This document shows positions 34,383-46,604 of a stretch of 64,000 nt of DNA, one piece after another. Origin of the DNA: Dipteris shenzhenensis (lineage: Eukaryota; Polypodiophyta; Polypodiopsida; Gleicheniales); NCBI GenBank assembly GCA_047967505.1, contig CM106539.1; one strand, given 5' to 3'. The translations under genes and the position numbers were made by a program. Each line of letters opens with the position of its first letter. Position 1 is the first letter of the stretch. The notes under the pieces were generated by a model that worked only from the letters and a program-made list of their open reading frames with translations, ran no database searches and was not told where the DNA came from.

Positions 34383-34612
34383 TATGACTCCCTTGAGTCT
34401 AGCATTGGGAACATTCTTCTAGGCTAAGACTTTAATGTAGAAATATAGTTTGACCACAAATTTCAAAAGCACTGCAATAGTGTCATTCTCCTCAATTTAT
34501 GACTCCCTTGAGCATAAGACTGGGAACATTCTTCTAGGCTAAGACTTTAATGTAGAATATAGTTTGACCACAAATTTAAGAAGCACTACAATAGTGTCAT
34601 TCTCCTCAATTT
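34383..34612. repeat. Tandem duplication, 115-bp period
   Basis: TATGACTCCCTTGAG starts at 34383 and 34498; both units continue through CATTCTTCTAGGCTAAGACT to CATTCTCCTCAATTT. About 90% identical. Confidence 0.88.
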
Positions 34613-37600
34613 TATCCTCACTAATGCTAATTGGGATACAAAACCCTTCATGTGAGAAATAGATAAACCAAAGTCTCCTTGAGAAATCTAAAAAAAAACT
34701 CATATTTCAATGCAATTTTTGAGTTTTTTACTTTCACCCCATACAATTTCTCAGTTTGGTCCCAATTGTGCTTTTCCATTGACAGGCAATCAATATGATG
34801 GACAAGGAATTTATTGAGATGAAACATAATGATGGCTTGAGCTCATTCATTGTCCTCAAGTTCATCTAGATTTGCCAAGTTGGGGTGTCTTATTCCCATT
34901 AGCGTATAGCCATAATCCCTTTAACATGAAGAGATACTTCACACTTGAGTTTTCCATGCATGAAACCAATCACCATTGAAATTCTCAATGGTAGACATCC
35001 TCTTGGACAATGCATCCCAAGATATGCAATACATAGTCTCAAGAAAGTAACAAGTTGACTATGGGTAGCAAACAACAAAAAAAGGGACTTTCTACCTCTT
35101 GGAGATCTCATGTGACTGAACTAATGTAATACACAACAACTCATGACTCATACTTGCCAAAGACTTTTTAGGGATGGAATATGAGGGAAAAATAGTGTGT
35201 ACAAGTCCAAACAAAAGAAAATAGAGGAAGGAAAATGAAAAATATAGCAAACTAATAGTAGAAACATGCTAAATACACACTCCTACTAGCTTCCTTAAGG
35301 TAGGTGATGAGAAAAGAGCATCTCACACCCACAAGAACATTGCAAGAAGTTGTCCACCATGCTCCCTACATGAGAGATAAATTAGTAAGGCTTCATTGTT
35401 GGTAATAAATTGGTCTTCTACAAGCTATGCTATAGTGACTTCCTGGAAACCAATCATTGGAAAAACAATTTCTCCCTTCAATGCTAAGTATGCCACGCAT
35501 ACGGTTGGTGGATATCTAGCTCTAGCCAATAAAGAATGAAAGCTTCAATCCTCTCAGCAAGAGCCTTTGGAACCAATTAACAAAATACTAAAAATTTTGG
35601 ACATTTTCTTTTTTTCGGACTTTTTTCCGAACATGGTCACCTAGTCCATGCCGAAATGGGGTGAACTTGAGATGCTACCTCAAGACTCCTTGGGTTGGAT
35701 ATTATTGAAATTTTATAAGTGTGGTTACTATATACAAAACAATACACCTCAACTTGAGATTCCCTTTCACCATGGTGATTGGACAATTAACATGAACCGA
35801 GCATGAACCTAGTTAAGTACATCTCAACATGTATGCTTAGATTAGATCTGAGAGAGTGAATGTCCCTAGAAACAGCTCATTGGCTATTTTTATCAAGGAA
35901 CATTGATGCTATAGCTGCATCCAACCGCTGGAAGAAATCGACTGTAACATCGGCCTGTGCTAGTGTTTGTACTTTCTGGCACAACCATTTATGAGAAAAA
36001 TATATAGGGACTTGGATTTTCAATTGTTGCATCTATTGATAGCTCCAATTATTTGCAAATTCCAACACATTTTTCTCTAGTTAAATTTAACATTGTATTC
36101 TCCCCCCCCTCCCCTCCCTCTCCCTAAATGAAAACATTTTGCGACATTTCTTATATGCTCTGTTGCAAATGACAAGAGTTTTCAATGAACTACCATCTTC
36201 TAAACATGGAAGAAATATGTATCATTTTGCAAGTAAAATGCCTAGTCAGGAGAAGGTGTCTTTCTATACATCTTGGAAAACATAAATCGTCAAAAGATAT
36301 TTGAAAAACACAAAATTGCAAAGAAAACTAGGGTTTATTCGCTTGATGATTTCCTTGGATACTTTAGAAAAGTCACGTTGGCTTTAGTATAAGTGCCACA
36401 AAGAATATCTTTGCGAGATTTTCTATTACAATCTAGTTTCTTAGAAAGTCCAATTATATCAAAATTATGCGTTAGGAAGAATGACGGGATGCTTTCTAGT
36501 GTCTTAACTATTTGACGTGCGTACTTCTTGATAAGCACATCAGTTGAGGAATTGTGTAATCTCCAACGCTTGCTTGAAGATTATACACAAGGAATAGATG
36601 TTGGGCATACCTTGTATAGATTTCTGATTGTTATGATGCTATGGAGTGATGATGGTAGACATGCTAAGATTAAAAGTGCGAAAACTATAGAGATCTCGAC
36701 ATCATCTTTGGATTCGGATGGTGTAAAGGCTAATCAATACACACAAATTTTAGAGATGTTGATATACTTGGGATTTTTATACAGGCCTAATTTACTATAC
36801 TATGGTTTCATGCTATTAAGATTTAGGGATATGCCCATAGCAAATCTTTGGATACTTGCAGGACAAGTAGTTCTTAGAAGATAAAGAACAACAGATGCTA
36901 CTCTATCCTACGATGGATCTATACCAAGGATACAAGCTCATAGCAGTGTTTCATGATTAGGGGGGTGCATTGTCTTGCTATCACTATTTGGTTGTTTCTC
37001 CACGTTGGCTAGTGGTTCTTTCACTTGGTTGTCGGAAAGAGATTACAAACCCCAAAGATGAATACCACCTACATGGTCTTTTAATGGCATCAAATTTATG
37101 GAGGCTTTGTACTTTATAGGGTTTCAATAGGTAAGCGTGCTTCAAATATATAGTAGCGATTACAACTCAATAAAAATTGTGTGGGTATTAGTGAATGACA
37201 CTATGAGGCAGTTGCGGTACCAATTTATGGCTCCTTGGTGGATATGTTAAGGGAAAGGAAAGTGCAACTAGAGAGCAGTGCCAGTGATTTTGCACCTGGC
37301 AATGTCGTTTACAAAGATGTTGACTAAGAGGAGAGCATGGAGCTATGTAGGAAACTTGGTTTCCATGATTTTTTGGTAGTAATGAAGTTTAATAGGCATA
37401 CATAGAGATCCTTAACTAGTATTGTATGCTTAACTTATATGGATAAAGCTTTGGACTTACTTGTATTGGCAATGCATCAAGACTATTGACTGATGGAATT
37501 TTGTATGCTTGTTAAACAACAACAAGAAAATGAATCTCAACTTCCAACTATATTGATTTTTTCTATTAATATATAAGAGTTGTTTTGTGTATTTATTGTT

Positions 37601-37950
37601 GAGATATTATAAATAAATCCTTTTGTTCCACATGAATGTTCATTCTATCTTGCTATCAATGGTTGGTGTGAATATTTGTGTAGTGCTCAAAGATGTCTAC
37701 TGGTGGGAAAGAAGTGCCAGCAATAGTAGAGAAAATATCAGCAGCCAATCTAGAGAAAAAAACCACCAAAAGGGCAACTTTCAAGTCATCCAATATAAGA
37801 ATAGAAACTGGTTACACAATGCCAAGTAACAAATCACAAAAAAGATAAGCTTCACAAAAAAGATAAGCTTCCGAGTTGCAAGTTATAAAGATAAAGGATA
37901 TAGTTCAAAACATGCAAAGTGTAATGTTTGAAGGCTTGGCTTTAAATCGT
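34613..37950. other. No recognised gene
   Basis: The longest frame is 36528-36884 plus (118 codons; non-ATG start; no domain). Other frames are short and unlike known proteins. The region may contain the undetected 5' end of the Helitron. Confidence 0.45.
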
Positions 37951-38037
37951 TATGGCACATACGACATAAATAAAAAATCATCGTACTCCAACATAAGAGC
38001 ATAATTAACTGACAGATATGGTCTTACCATAATTACA

Positions 38038-38673
38038 TTGCAACTAGATAATGCCATTATTGCTAAACACGAAGAATTAATTAAACCAGCGAGCTACATA
38101 AGAATTGAAAACTTTTGGACTTCTAAGAAAAAATTCGAATGGGACAAAGGTGATTTAAGCTTTACATTAAAAATAACAAGAAGTACACTTATCACACTGG
38201 TGCCAAGACGAGCAATTGAATTGAGGTTTTATGAAAACGCATTAATAGCAGAGCTATTGGAAAATCCGGACCCATACCCAACTGGTACAATTGTAGTTAT
38301 TGTGATTTTGGAAGCTGCTGGAACACACAAAAGTGAAAGAGTTTCAACTCCCTATCTAAAACTTGCTGATGGAACAGATGCAAATGACTGCACAATTGTA
38401 AGTACTCATTCTATGGCATCAATTTCCTTGCTTCTTATAGTGTCCTTTCCTCTCTCTAATTATTGACTAACAATTTCAATTTCTTTTTCTTTAACCACTC
38501 TCTCTCTCTTTATCTCCCTCCTCAATTACTTCGTTTCCACGCAGTTAACATTTTACAATGACCATGAACATATCAAATATGAAATGCTTTCTCTGTTAAA
38601 TGATGGGTGCCCTTCTCTATATGTGATAAAGAATGTGACAACAGGAAAGTACACCACAAAGAAAAAGTTATAG
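38038..38673 (+). pseudogene. OB-fold/RPA-like gene of the Helitron, two exons visible
   Basis: Exon A is open from about 38038 to 38397: IRIENFWTSKKKFEW, YPTGTIVVIVILEAAGTH, YLKLADGTDANDCTI. A consensus donor ATT|GTAAGT and acceptor CCACGCAG remove 147 nt, and exon B (38545-38673) continues in frame: LTFYNDHEHIKYEM, LLNDGCPSLYVIKNVTTGKY, to a TAG. The pattern resembles the tandem OB folds of replication protein A, which plant and animal Helitrons often carry to bind single-stranded DNA. No in-frame ATG was seen at the left end, so an upstream exon is missing or lost. Assignment to RPA rather than another OB protein is tentative. Confidence 0.5.
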
Positions 38674-38871
38674 TTTGCAAGCTATTAAATAGCAACCCCA
38701 GTAACTAATCCACCTACAATATAAAGTTAATTGAGGGTTGCCAACATTATGTAGGCCAAGAAAGAAACATTGAATATGTGAGTGGCAATACAACTTGCAA
38801 CAATCAATGATTGGAAGACCTAGGTAAATATCAAAAAGAAATAATTAAGTTTCACATTCTTGTTTCTACAG

Positions 38872-39080
38872 GTATATGGTGAATTGACATTTGCTCAAAC
38901 TTCTTGCCCATTCTTTGTTACATGTTCGTTTTGCAAGGTACCAAGCAGCTTACAGAAACATACAAGAGCATTTTCAGTTTTATGTGTTGCAACAGTTTGC
39001 ACTTCGTGCAAACATATGTGCCTTTGGATTTCATATATGAACAACATGGAATGTTCACTTATATTGAATACTTTGCATGA
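38872..39080 (+). pseudogene. Cys-rich (possible RPA C-terminal zinc ribbon) exon
   Basis: After an acceptor TTGTTTCTACAG the frame reads VYGELTFAQTSCPFF, VTCSFCKVPSSL and CVATVCTSCKHMC, a CxxC...CxxC arrangement like the RPA zinc ribbon. It lies between the OB-fold gene and the first OTU fragment, then shifts frame. Confidence 0.4.
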
Positions 39081-39218
39081 ATGGGAATTCCAGCATGTGA
39101 TGGAAGATTGCAAGGTGATCATTTTGCTACCTTTTGCATTTCTAAACTCCTTGAACAAACAATACATGAATGGTACATTGTGGAAAAAAAGGTGTATTTG
39201 AAATTTGGAGAGAAATAT
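39081..39218 (+). pseudogene. OTU-like module 1, left part (interrupted by copia 2)
   Basis: Reads CDGRLQGDHFATFCISKLLE then KKVYLKFGEKY, parallel to module 4 (DGILGDEFAILWANCF) and to the second half of OTU cysteine proteases (W-G-x-x-E-L-x-A-L-A). The reading frame resumes after copia element 2 as MSDPL*ILYDDAPEH and APHFELIIR (48576-48650), the C-terminal OTU part with the His expected in PHF. No Cys box is visible upstream. Confidence 0.6.
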
Positions 39219-40003
39219 TGTTGGTATATGTGCAATGCCCACCATTCATATGTAACCACCAATGTTCCATAGTGCTCTTTTGTAAGGCCCCCATTATGAG
39301 GAGAAGCCATGGCATGGACATTGGTAGGATCCTAGTTTTGACACTAGATGAGGTCTCATGGTGACTGTTTGATGGTTAGGAGATGGTAGAAGGATCAATG
39401 TACTCCTCGGGGGTTTGAGGGCAGTGCCCCCGATCCTGGGGGTCTGGGGGCAATGCCCCTAGCGAGGGTTCAACGACAACGCCCCCAATGGGGGTGTGGG
39501 GGCAACACCCCCAACAGTGAGGTTCGGGGTCTAGAACGGTGGGGTACGCAACGATATGCCCTCCGTTGCATGCGTGCAATCATTTGCATTTGATTTTGCC
39601 CTCACACGCGTGATCGATGATCGGTGGTCAATGGTCTTTGGCTGGTCGTGAAACTCAAGCAACATGTGCCACCATCCTTGCACTTAGTCGCACACTATGC
39701 TAAGTCAATATGCATGTGCCACCGCCAACCCACCATTGTGGTGGAATTGGTCTACTACAAAGGGCTATATAAAGAGGCCACTTCTCAAGCCTCAACATCG
39801 AATGCCAATACCCCTACCTCCAATCCTTCTCTATCCAGAGTCTATCTAGATCGCCATCGAAGCTCTACTAGAGAGCGCACGGGTGGACAACACCATTAGC
39901 TGTATTTGATATGAAATTTTTATTTAGATCTATTGTGTTTATCGTCTTATTATTGTACTATCATCGTTGTCAAACAACCTCTCCACTGCATTGTATTTCT
40001 ACA
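39219..40003 (+). repeat. 5' LTR of copia element 2
   Basis: 785 bp, about 100 bp longer than its partner. The extra length lies mainly in G/C-rich repeats at 39405-39535 built on GGGGGCAACGCCCCC-type palindromes. Confidence 0.92.
39766..39774 (+). promoter_or_regulatory. TATA box in the 5' LTR of element 2
   Basis: TATATAAAG about 230 bp before the LTR end; TATATAAGG at the same place in the 3' LTR (about 48332). Confidence 0.55.
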
Positions 40004-40017
40004 TGGTATCAGAACAC
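40004..40017 (+). promoter_or_regulatory. Primer binding site of element 2
   Basis: TGGTATCAGAACAC directly after the LTR; initiator-tRNA-Met type as in plant copia elements. Confidence 0.8.
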
Positions 40018-40128
40018 TAGGGGCTTTGAGCGGCGATAGTGCAAGAAATGCCGTTGCAATAAAGCTTTGGTGTGACGATTGCTGCTGATGGCTCCTGCTC
40101 CAACGATTCGGATTTGACCACATGCCTT

Positions 40129-41024
40129 CACGAAAGAAAAACTTAATGGCACAAACTACACTCTTTGGAAGTTCAAAATAAGTGTAATTCTAGACTCATA
40201 TGAGCTGCTGAAGACCATTCTCGGGAGTGATCCTGAAACCAGTTGGCACTGTCGATCCTGTAAATCCTAGCAACATAATTCCCCCTGATGCTACTCTTCT
40301 TCGAGCATGGAAGCAGCACAATGCTGATGCACTTTGTGCCATCATCACAAGTGTATCTGATTCGATTTTCACATTGATTCAACACACGTCTAAAGCATCC
40401 CAAGCTTGGAACATCTTGAAGAACCAATACGAGACTCGGAATCACACACAAATTCAAAATCTAGAGAATCAACTTGTTGCCAAAAAGCTTGCAGAAGGGG
40501 AGTCAGTTGAGACATTCATCGTCATGAGGATCAAGAATCTACGTGATCAAATGGCTGTTATGGGCATTGCAAAGACTAGCGAAGAGCTAGCTCAGAGGTG
40601 CATACGAATTCTTCCACATAAATTTGAGAGTTTGGTAACTGCTGCCCTTAACACTCAAGTTCAAACTCCTACACTTAGCTTTGAAGAACTTTGTGCATTA
40701 TTACTTGAGGAGGAGATGCAGCTCAAGAGTCGTGATGGTGGGAGCGATGCTACTTTCACTACTTTTACCAAAGGGAGAAGTGCCAATCCTTCTGAAAGGA
40801 AGAAGCTAAAGAAGAAGAAGTTTCAAGGGTCGTGTTACTACTGTAGCAAGAAAGGTCATGCTGCAAAAGATTGCAGAAAGAAGCAATATGATGAAAAAAA
40901 CGGGACCTTGAAAGCTTCCTGGAAGGGCAAGGACACTATCAACAACGCTGAAGTTGAGCTTGAGCTGTTTGTGGCTATTGAGGAGATGTGCTCCATGGCT
41001 CAATCTTCACCAAGCAACACTTAA
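40129..41024 (+). pseudogene. gag: copia gag, element 2
   Basis: Starts as EKLNGTNYTLWKFKISVILD in one frame, then after an indel near 40215 is open at 40227-41024: WNILKNQYETRNHTQIQNLE, LRDQMAVMGI, FEELCALLLEEEMQ and a zinc knuckle CYYCSKKGHAAKDC. No ATG was retained at the usual place; the initiation context is damaged. Confidence 0.85.
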
Positions 41025-42240
41025 TGGTGGGTATTGGATAGCAGTGAAACCCGACACATGACAGGTACGAACGAGTGGTATAGTTCTCTTCAGCCTCTAT
41101 AAGAATTCACAAATGTTGTGGTTGGGAATGATGCAAAATGTGCAGTTCAAGGGACCAGTACCATCTCATTTGTGGTAGCCAATGGTGAGTCTGAGAAGCA
41201 ATCTGATGTACTATTTGTTCCTCAAATCAAAAGAAATCTACTTTCTGTTGCTGCTATAACTGATCAAGATCTAGAAGTTCACTTCAGGAAATCTGAAGCC
41301 CAATTATTAGATGCAAAGGGCAATGTTGTGGGCACAGGTTCTAGGAGAAACAACTTGTATGAGCACGCTGCACTTTTAGTCACTTCAGATTTGGAGACAG
41401 GAAGGCTTTGGCATGAGCGGTTTGGCCACATCGGCTATGATGTGCTAAAGGAAATGCAAACGAAAGGTATGGTTACACATTTGCCTGCAATGACAAGTAA
41501 TGGGGAGCCTTGTGAAGCTTGTTTGATGGGCAAGCAAGCAAGGAAGCCATTTCCACAAGAGACCAAAAATCGAGCAAAGGCACCTCTAGAGCTGGTACAT
41601 GTTGATCTCTGTGGTAATATGTCTACTACTACTTTGGGTGGATATCTCTACTTTATGCTAATAGTTGACGATTTTAGTAGAAATATGTGGGTGTATTTCC
41701 TTCGGGTAAGGCTCAAGCTCTTGAAAAGTTTAAAATGTGGCACAAGCTTGTAGAAAATGAAACAAGGAAGAAGGTCAAGAAGTTTCACACCGATCGAGGA
41801 GGAGAGTTCACATCAAAGGAATTTGACAATTATTGCAATGAACATGGCATTAAGTGGCAACTTACTGTTCCCCATACTCCTCAACAAAATCCTATTGTAG
41901 AACGTTAGAATCAAACAGTTGTTGAGATGGGATGCTGCATGTTGAAGGTAAAAGGGCTTCCCAACACATTCTAGGAGGCGATAAATACAACTGTCTATAT
42001 TCTCAATTGGTGCTATACAAAGGCTCTCAAAGGGGTGACTCCACAAGAGGCATACTCAGGTAAGAAACCTTCAATTTCTCATTTTCATACATTTGGATGT
42101 GAGTGTTATGCACACATTCCAGATGCAGTAAGAACCAAAGTAGATTCTAAGAGCAGGAAATGTATCTTCTTGGGATATAACATGGAGTCAAAGGCCTATC
42201 GACTCTATGATGTAAAGGCAAAGAAGATCATGTTGTAAGC
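41025..42240 (+). pseudogene. pol: copia protease and integrase, element 2
   Basis: Protease box WWVLDSSETRHMTG: the catalytic DSG reads DSS. After a TAA the frame is open at 41118-41753 with LWHERFGHIGYDVLKEMQ, the intact CEACLMGKQ zinc part, LELVHVDLCG and IVDDFSRNMWVYF. After a shift near 41715: FHTDRGGEFTSKEF and TPQQNPIVER, then a stop in place of the next residue. 42035-42238 gives KKPSISHFHTFGCECY and KCIFLGYNMESK. Multiple stops; inactive. Confidence 0.87.
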
Positions 42241-43923
42241 TGAGATGTGGTGTTTGTTGAATGACCACACTCAGTGGTGGATACAACTCCAGCCACTCCA
42301 TCATCAACTAAAGAAATAACTCACCATTTGCCTACCCAAAAGTATGAAGAAAGTATTAAGGAGGAGGTGTTTTCTGATAGTGAGGACCAAGAAATCTAGT
42401 TTGTTGCACCAATCACACCACAACAAGGCCACAACCAAGGTGGGTGCAGCACCTCTTTGATGATTAGAACCCAGAATCTATGCAAGAAAGTCCAAAACCT
42501 AATGGACCTCGAAGATCAAAGAGAATAGAGGAGCAATGCCGATCAACTGATCTCATAGTCAACATGGCCTTGATGGTTGAGATTATGGAGATAGTCAAGG
42601 AGCCAGCAAACTTGGAGAAGGCATTGGCAGATCCAAAATGGAAGGTGGCTATGCAATCAAAATATGACATCATAATGAAGAACGACACTTGGGAACTTGT
42701 AAATTGACCTTGCAAAGAGAAAGGTAATTGGTATAAAGTGGGTATGGAAGGCCAAATATAAAGCTGATGGTAGTCTAGAAGAGTATAAAGCTCATCTTGT
42801 TGCACAAGGCTTATCACAAGTGGAAGGTTTTGATGTAAGTGAAACTTTTGCACTTACAACCAAAATGACCACTAGTGCTTGCTATGGCTGCTCATAACAA
42901 ATGGATGTTAAGTCTGCATTCTTGAATGGGCATCTCAAGGAGGAGGTGTATGTAGCTCAACCACCAGGTTTTGAGTTGCCCCATTCATAGAATAAAGTGT
43001 ACAGGTTAAAGAAGCATTATATGGGCTGGAACAGGCCCCACGAGCATGGTACCAAAGGATAGATAATTTTTTCCTAAACTGTGGTTTTCTGAGAATTGCT
43101 TCTGATGCTAAGCTCTATGTAATGAATCAAGATAGAAAACAAGTTGTTATAGTCTTGTATGTGGATGATCTTGTCATCACAGGTGACCATGAGAAGATGA
43201 TCCAGCAAACACACCAGCTATTGAGCTCTGAATTTGAAATGACTGATTTGGGGCTCCTGCACTATTGTTTGGGGATTGAGATCTGGCAAGAGCTAGGTTA
43301 TATCTCAACAAAAGTATGCTCGAAAGATTCTGAAGGCATTTGGCATGACTGAGTGCAAGCATGTGGCCACACCCATGGAGGTGAATGCAAGGCTTTCTAC
43401 AGAAGATGTTTCACCATTGGTTAACATCAAGAAGTACAGAAGGCTGGTGGGAAGTCTAATTTTCCTTTGCAATACTAGGCCTGACATCAGTTTTGCAGTT
43501 CGTGTCTTAAGCAGGTTCTCGAATCATCCTTGGCAAAACCATTGGAATGCAGGCATCCAAGTTCTTAAGTATCTCAAAGGACCTCTTGACTATGGCATCA
43601 CTTATAGATCGGGAGATTCCTTGATTGGCTACTGCAACTCGGATTGGGCAGGTGACGTTGACTCCAAAGAGTCAGTTTTAGGATATTGCTTCTTACTTGG
43701 ATCTGGGATTTGTTCTTGGGTAAGCAAGAAGCAACCCTCTGTGGCCCTCTCTTCTATAGAGGTAGAGTACAAGGTAGCTTGTTTCACTGCATGTGAGGCA
43801 GTTTGGCTTCGAAGGATCTTGGTAGACATAGGAGTTCTAATGAGAGAGCCGACAACACTAAAGTGCAACAACCAAAGTTGCATGGCCATCTCTAAGAACC
43901 CTGTATTTCATGCTAGGACAAAT
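42240..43923 (+). pseudogene. pol: copia reverse transcriptase and RNase H, element 2, left part
   Basis: KEPANLEKALADPKWKVAMQ and YDIIMKNDTWEL start [30 protein letters not shown] and IVLYVDDLVITGDHEK follow with indels near 42715, 42890, 43010 and 43300. RNase H is open from 43345: YRRLVGSLIFLCNTRPDISF, CNSDWAGDVDSKESVLGYC, ALSSIEVEYKVACF, NPVFHART. The frame then runs into the inverted LTR of element 3. The downstream remainder is at 47766-47870. Confidence 0.88.
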
Positions 43924-44571
43924 TGTAAGAAAACAATACGACGTCTGTGCTCAACAGATAACAGGATCTCGTACACAAGAGAGAAAACAGATAGTATGGA
44001 GAATCAAAAATTTGATTACTATAAAACTGATACAATAGATGGCACTGCCTCCCAACCGTGCGCTCTTGTGAAAGAAGCTTCGATGGCATACTGGAAACAG
44101 TAGAAGACGGAGGCTAGATGCTAAGGAATCAGGGTTGCTGTAGCCAGTGATGAAATGGGCTTCACGGGCTTGCTCTTATATAGCCACCACAAGTAGTCGA
44201 TTAGAGCCAATTGGGTGATCGACCCAGTCCGCCCAAAACGGTCGATTGGGGGTCGGTCCCGAAATAGGCCACCGACCACATGATAGAACCGATGCGCAAA
44301 ATAGAGCAACTCACCTACGGCCTCCGTTCGGCCCAGAGCCATCCGGGATCATCTGAGGCTCCAAACGAGCCCCGCAACCCGAGAGTGGGCTGCCCCGAGA
44401 AATTCTCTGTCTACCCTCAGTGTGGTCAGTACATGGCCCCTATCTGGTGTCCAAACCAGGACCTACTGGATAATCGAGCTACTCAAATGCCTTCTCCTCA
44501 TATGGGGGCTTACAAGTAGAGTTAGCTAGTTCCCGCGTAGTTACACGAGAGTGGAGCATTGATATCTAACA
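43924..44571 (-). repeat. 3' LTR of element 3
   Basis: 648 bp. Shorter than its partner because of a roughly 65-bp deletion around 44430, where the GTCATGGGATGC...CATCAGGCCACAC block present at 47528-47620 is missing. Confidence 0.92.
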
Positions 44572-44601
44572 CCCCCCCTCAATGTCCACCCGCAAGTGAA
44601 C

Positions 44602-46600
44602 TTACTTTTTCAGTCCAATGCCAAGTCGATGAAGATGCCCCTTCTGCAAGTCTCTTCCAAGAGCCTTCGTGAAGATGTTCGCAGCATTCTCTATAGTCGG
44701 ACAATATACCAAGTCCACCTCTCCATCCATGATGAGCTCACGTACAAAGTGATATTGAATCTCAATGTGTTTTGTGTGAGCGTGGAACATAGGGTTCTTT
44801 GCAATCGCCATGCAACTCTGATTGTCACATGATAACTGCGTAGGCTTGTTCTGCACTGCACCCATGTCCCCTAAAATCCTCCTAAACCACATTGCCTCGC
44901 AAGAAGCAAAGCATACTAATCTCGGCCTCGGTAGAAGAAAGAGCAACTGTGGGTTGCTTCTTGCTGACCCATGACACAACTCCATATCCAAGTGAGAAAC
45001 AATAACCTGTGACTGATCTCCTGCTGTCCACGTCTCCTACCAATCCGAGTCATAGAATCCGGTCAAGACGTTGCCCTTGGTATAGGTGATGCCATAATCA
45101 AGTGTGCCTTTGATGTATTTCAGCACCCGCATCCCTGCCCTCCAATGGTTCTCCCGGGGCTTATTGGAAAACCTGCTTAGTACACCAAGTGCAAAACTGA
45201 TGTCCAGCCGTGTGTTGCACAGGTAAATCAAGCTGCCCACAAGCCTTATGTACTTCGCTTCATCCACCAGTGGTGATGAATCCTCATTTGAGAGCTTCGC
45301 GTCAACCTCCATAGGGGTACCAACTGTCTTGCACTTAGCCATGCCAAATGCGTTCAGTATCTCTCCAGCATACTTCAGCTGTGAAATGAAGATCTGTTTC
45401 GGCTCTTGCCAAACTTCAATCCCCAAACAGAAATGCATTAGTCCGAGGTCTGTCATTTCAAACTCTCTTCCTAGCAAATGCTTTGTCTGCGAGGTCTTCT
45501 CTTCATGGTTCCCTGTTATGACAAGGTCGTCCACATAAAGGACCACGATCATACACTTGCCTCCTTCTCTGAAGATATACAAATTTGCATCAGATGGGCT
45601 CCTTCTGAACCCGTTTTGCAAAAAGTAGGCATCAATCCGCTGGTACCATGCTTGTGGGGCCTATTTCAGCCCGTAAAGTGCCTTCTTCAATTTGCAGACT
45701 TTACCTTCTGAACCAGGGATCTCAAAACCTGGTGGTTGTTCCATGTATACCTCCTCCTTGAGATCTCCATTCAGAGAGGCGGATTTTACATCCATCTGAA
45801 ACACGGGCCAACTTCCCTGGGCAGCTAAAGCCAAAACACTGCGAATTGTGGTTAGTCGAGCTGTGGGAGCAAAAGTATCTTGATAATCAAAACCATGTAC
45901 CTATCCAAATTATTTTGCCACGAGCCGAGCCTTGTACTTATCCAACATGCCGTCGGACTTGTACTTGGTCTTCTACACCCACTTGGTTCCGATTACCTTG
46001 CATTTTGGTGGTCGATCCACAAGGTCCCAAGTGTTGTTCTTCATTATGGAGCCATACTCCGACTGCATAGCCTCCATCCACCTGTCATCACCCTATGTCT
46101 CTTCAAGACACTTGGGTTCATCAGCACGGATCACCTCTGTCATCAACGCGTAGTTGACCAAGTGTTCCTGCGCCCTTCTTTGCTCCTCTAATCTCTTGGA
46201 CCGACAGTGTTCGGATGGTTCCTCCTCAATGGCTGGAGGTTCTCTGCCGTCCAAAAGCTGCTTTACCCACTTCGAGAATGGCCGTTGCTGTTGTGGTTCT
46301 GCTGGCTCTTCTTCCTCTTCTTTGTCTTGAATCCTCCCAAGCACCATTGGGGGAGTTTGGTCTGCTGTTGGTGGCAGTACTGGATGGATATCCTGGTCCT
46401 AGTTGTCTGGGAAGGAAGAAGCATCCTCCAATTGATGCGGTTGTTCTGAGAAGACCACATCGTGACTTACAATTACCTTCTTGGTAACAGGGTTATAGAG
46501 ACGGTAACCCTTCGCCTCTTCACTGTAGCCCAAGAAAATACTTACGACTCTTCGGTTTTCATTTGGTCCTGGTAGCATCAGGGACATGCACAAAATAGTC
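44602..46600 (-). pseudogene. pol: Late integrase, reverse transcriptase and RNase H of element 3
   Basis: Minus strand, right to left: CDYFVHVPDATRTK, SIFLGYSEEAKGYRLY, the P/E-rich spacer (46347-46093), RT pieces to NGFRRSPSDANLYIFREGGK and VVLYVDDLVITGNHEE (about 45550), then a frame open at 45621-45037 through LLGREFEMTDLGLMHFCLGI, YIRLVGSLIYLCNTRLD and TGFYDSDW. A lost G after DSDW shifts the frame. The last part (44991-44602) holds NQSCMAIAKNPMFHAHTKHI and ENAANIFTKALGRD and ends at the stop near 44602. Better preserved than the same part of element 1. Confidence 0.88.
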
Positions 46601-46604
46601 ACAT

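Noticed and set aside
36528-36884. 118-codon plus-strand ORF
   Set aside because: Non-ATG start and no recognisable domain; could be chance in AT-rich DNA.
45248-46487. Plus-strand ORFs of 70-100 codons within element 3
   Set aside because: Antisense shadows of the minus-strand pol gene.
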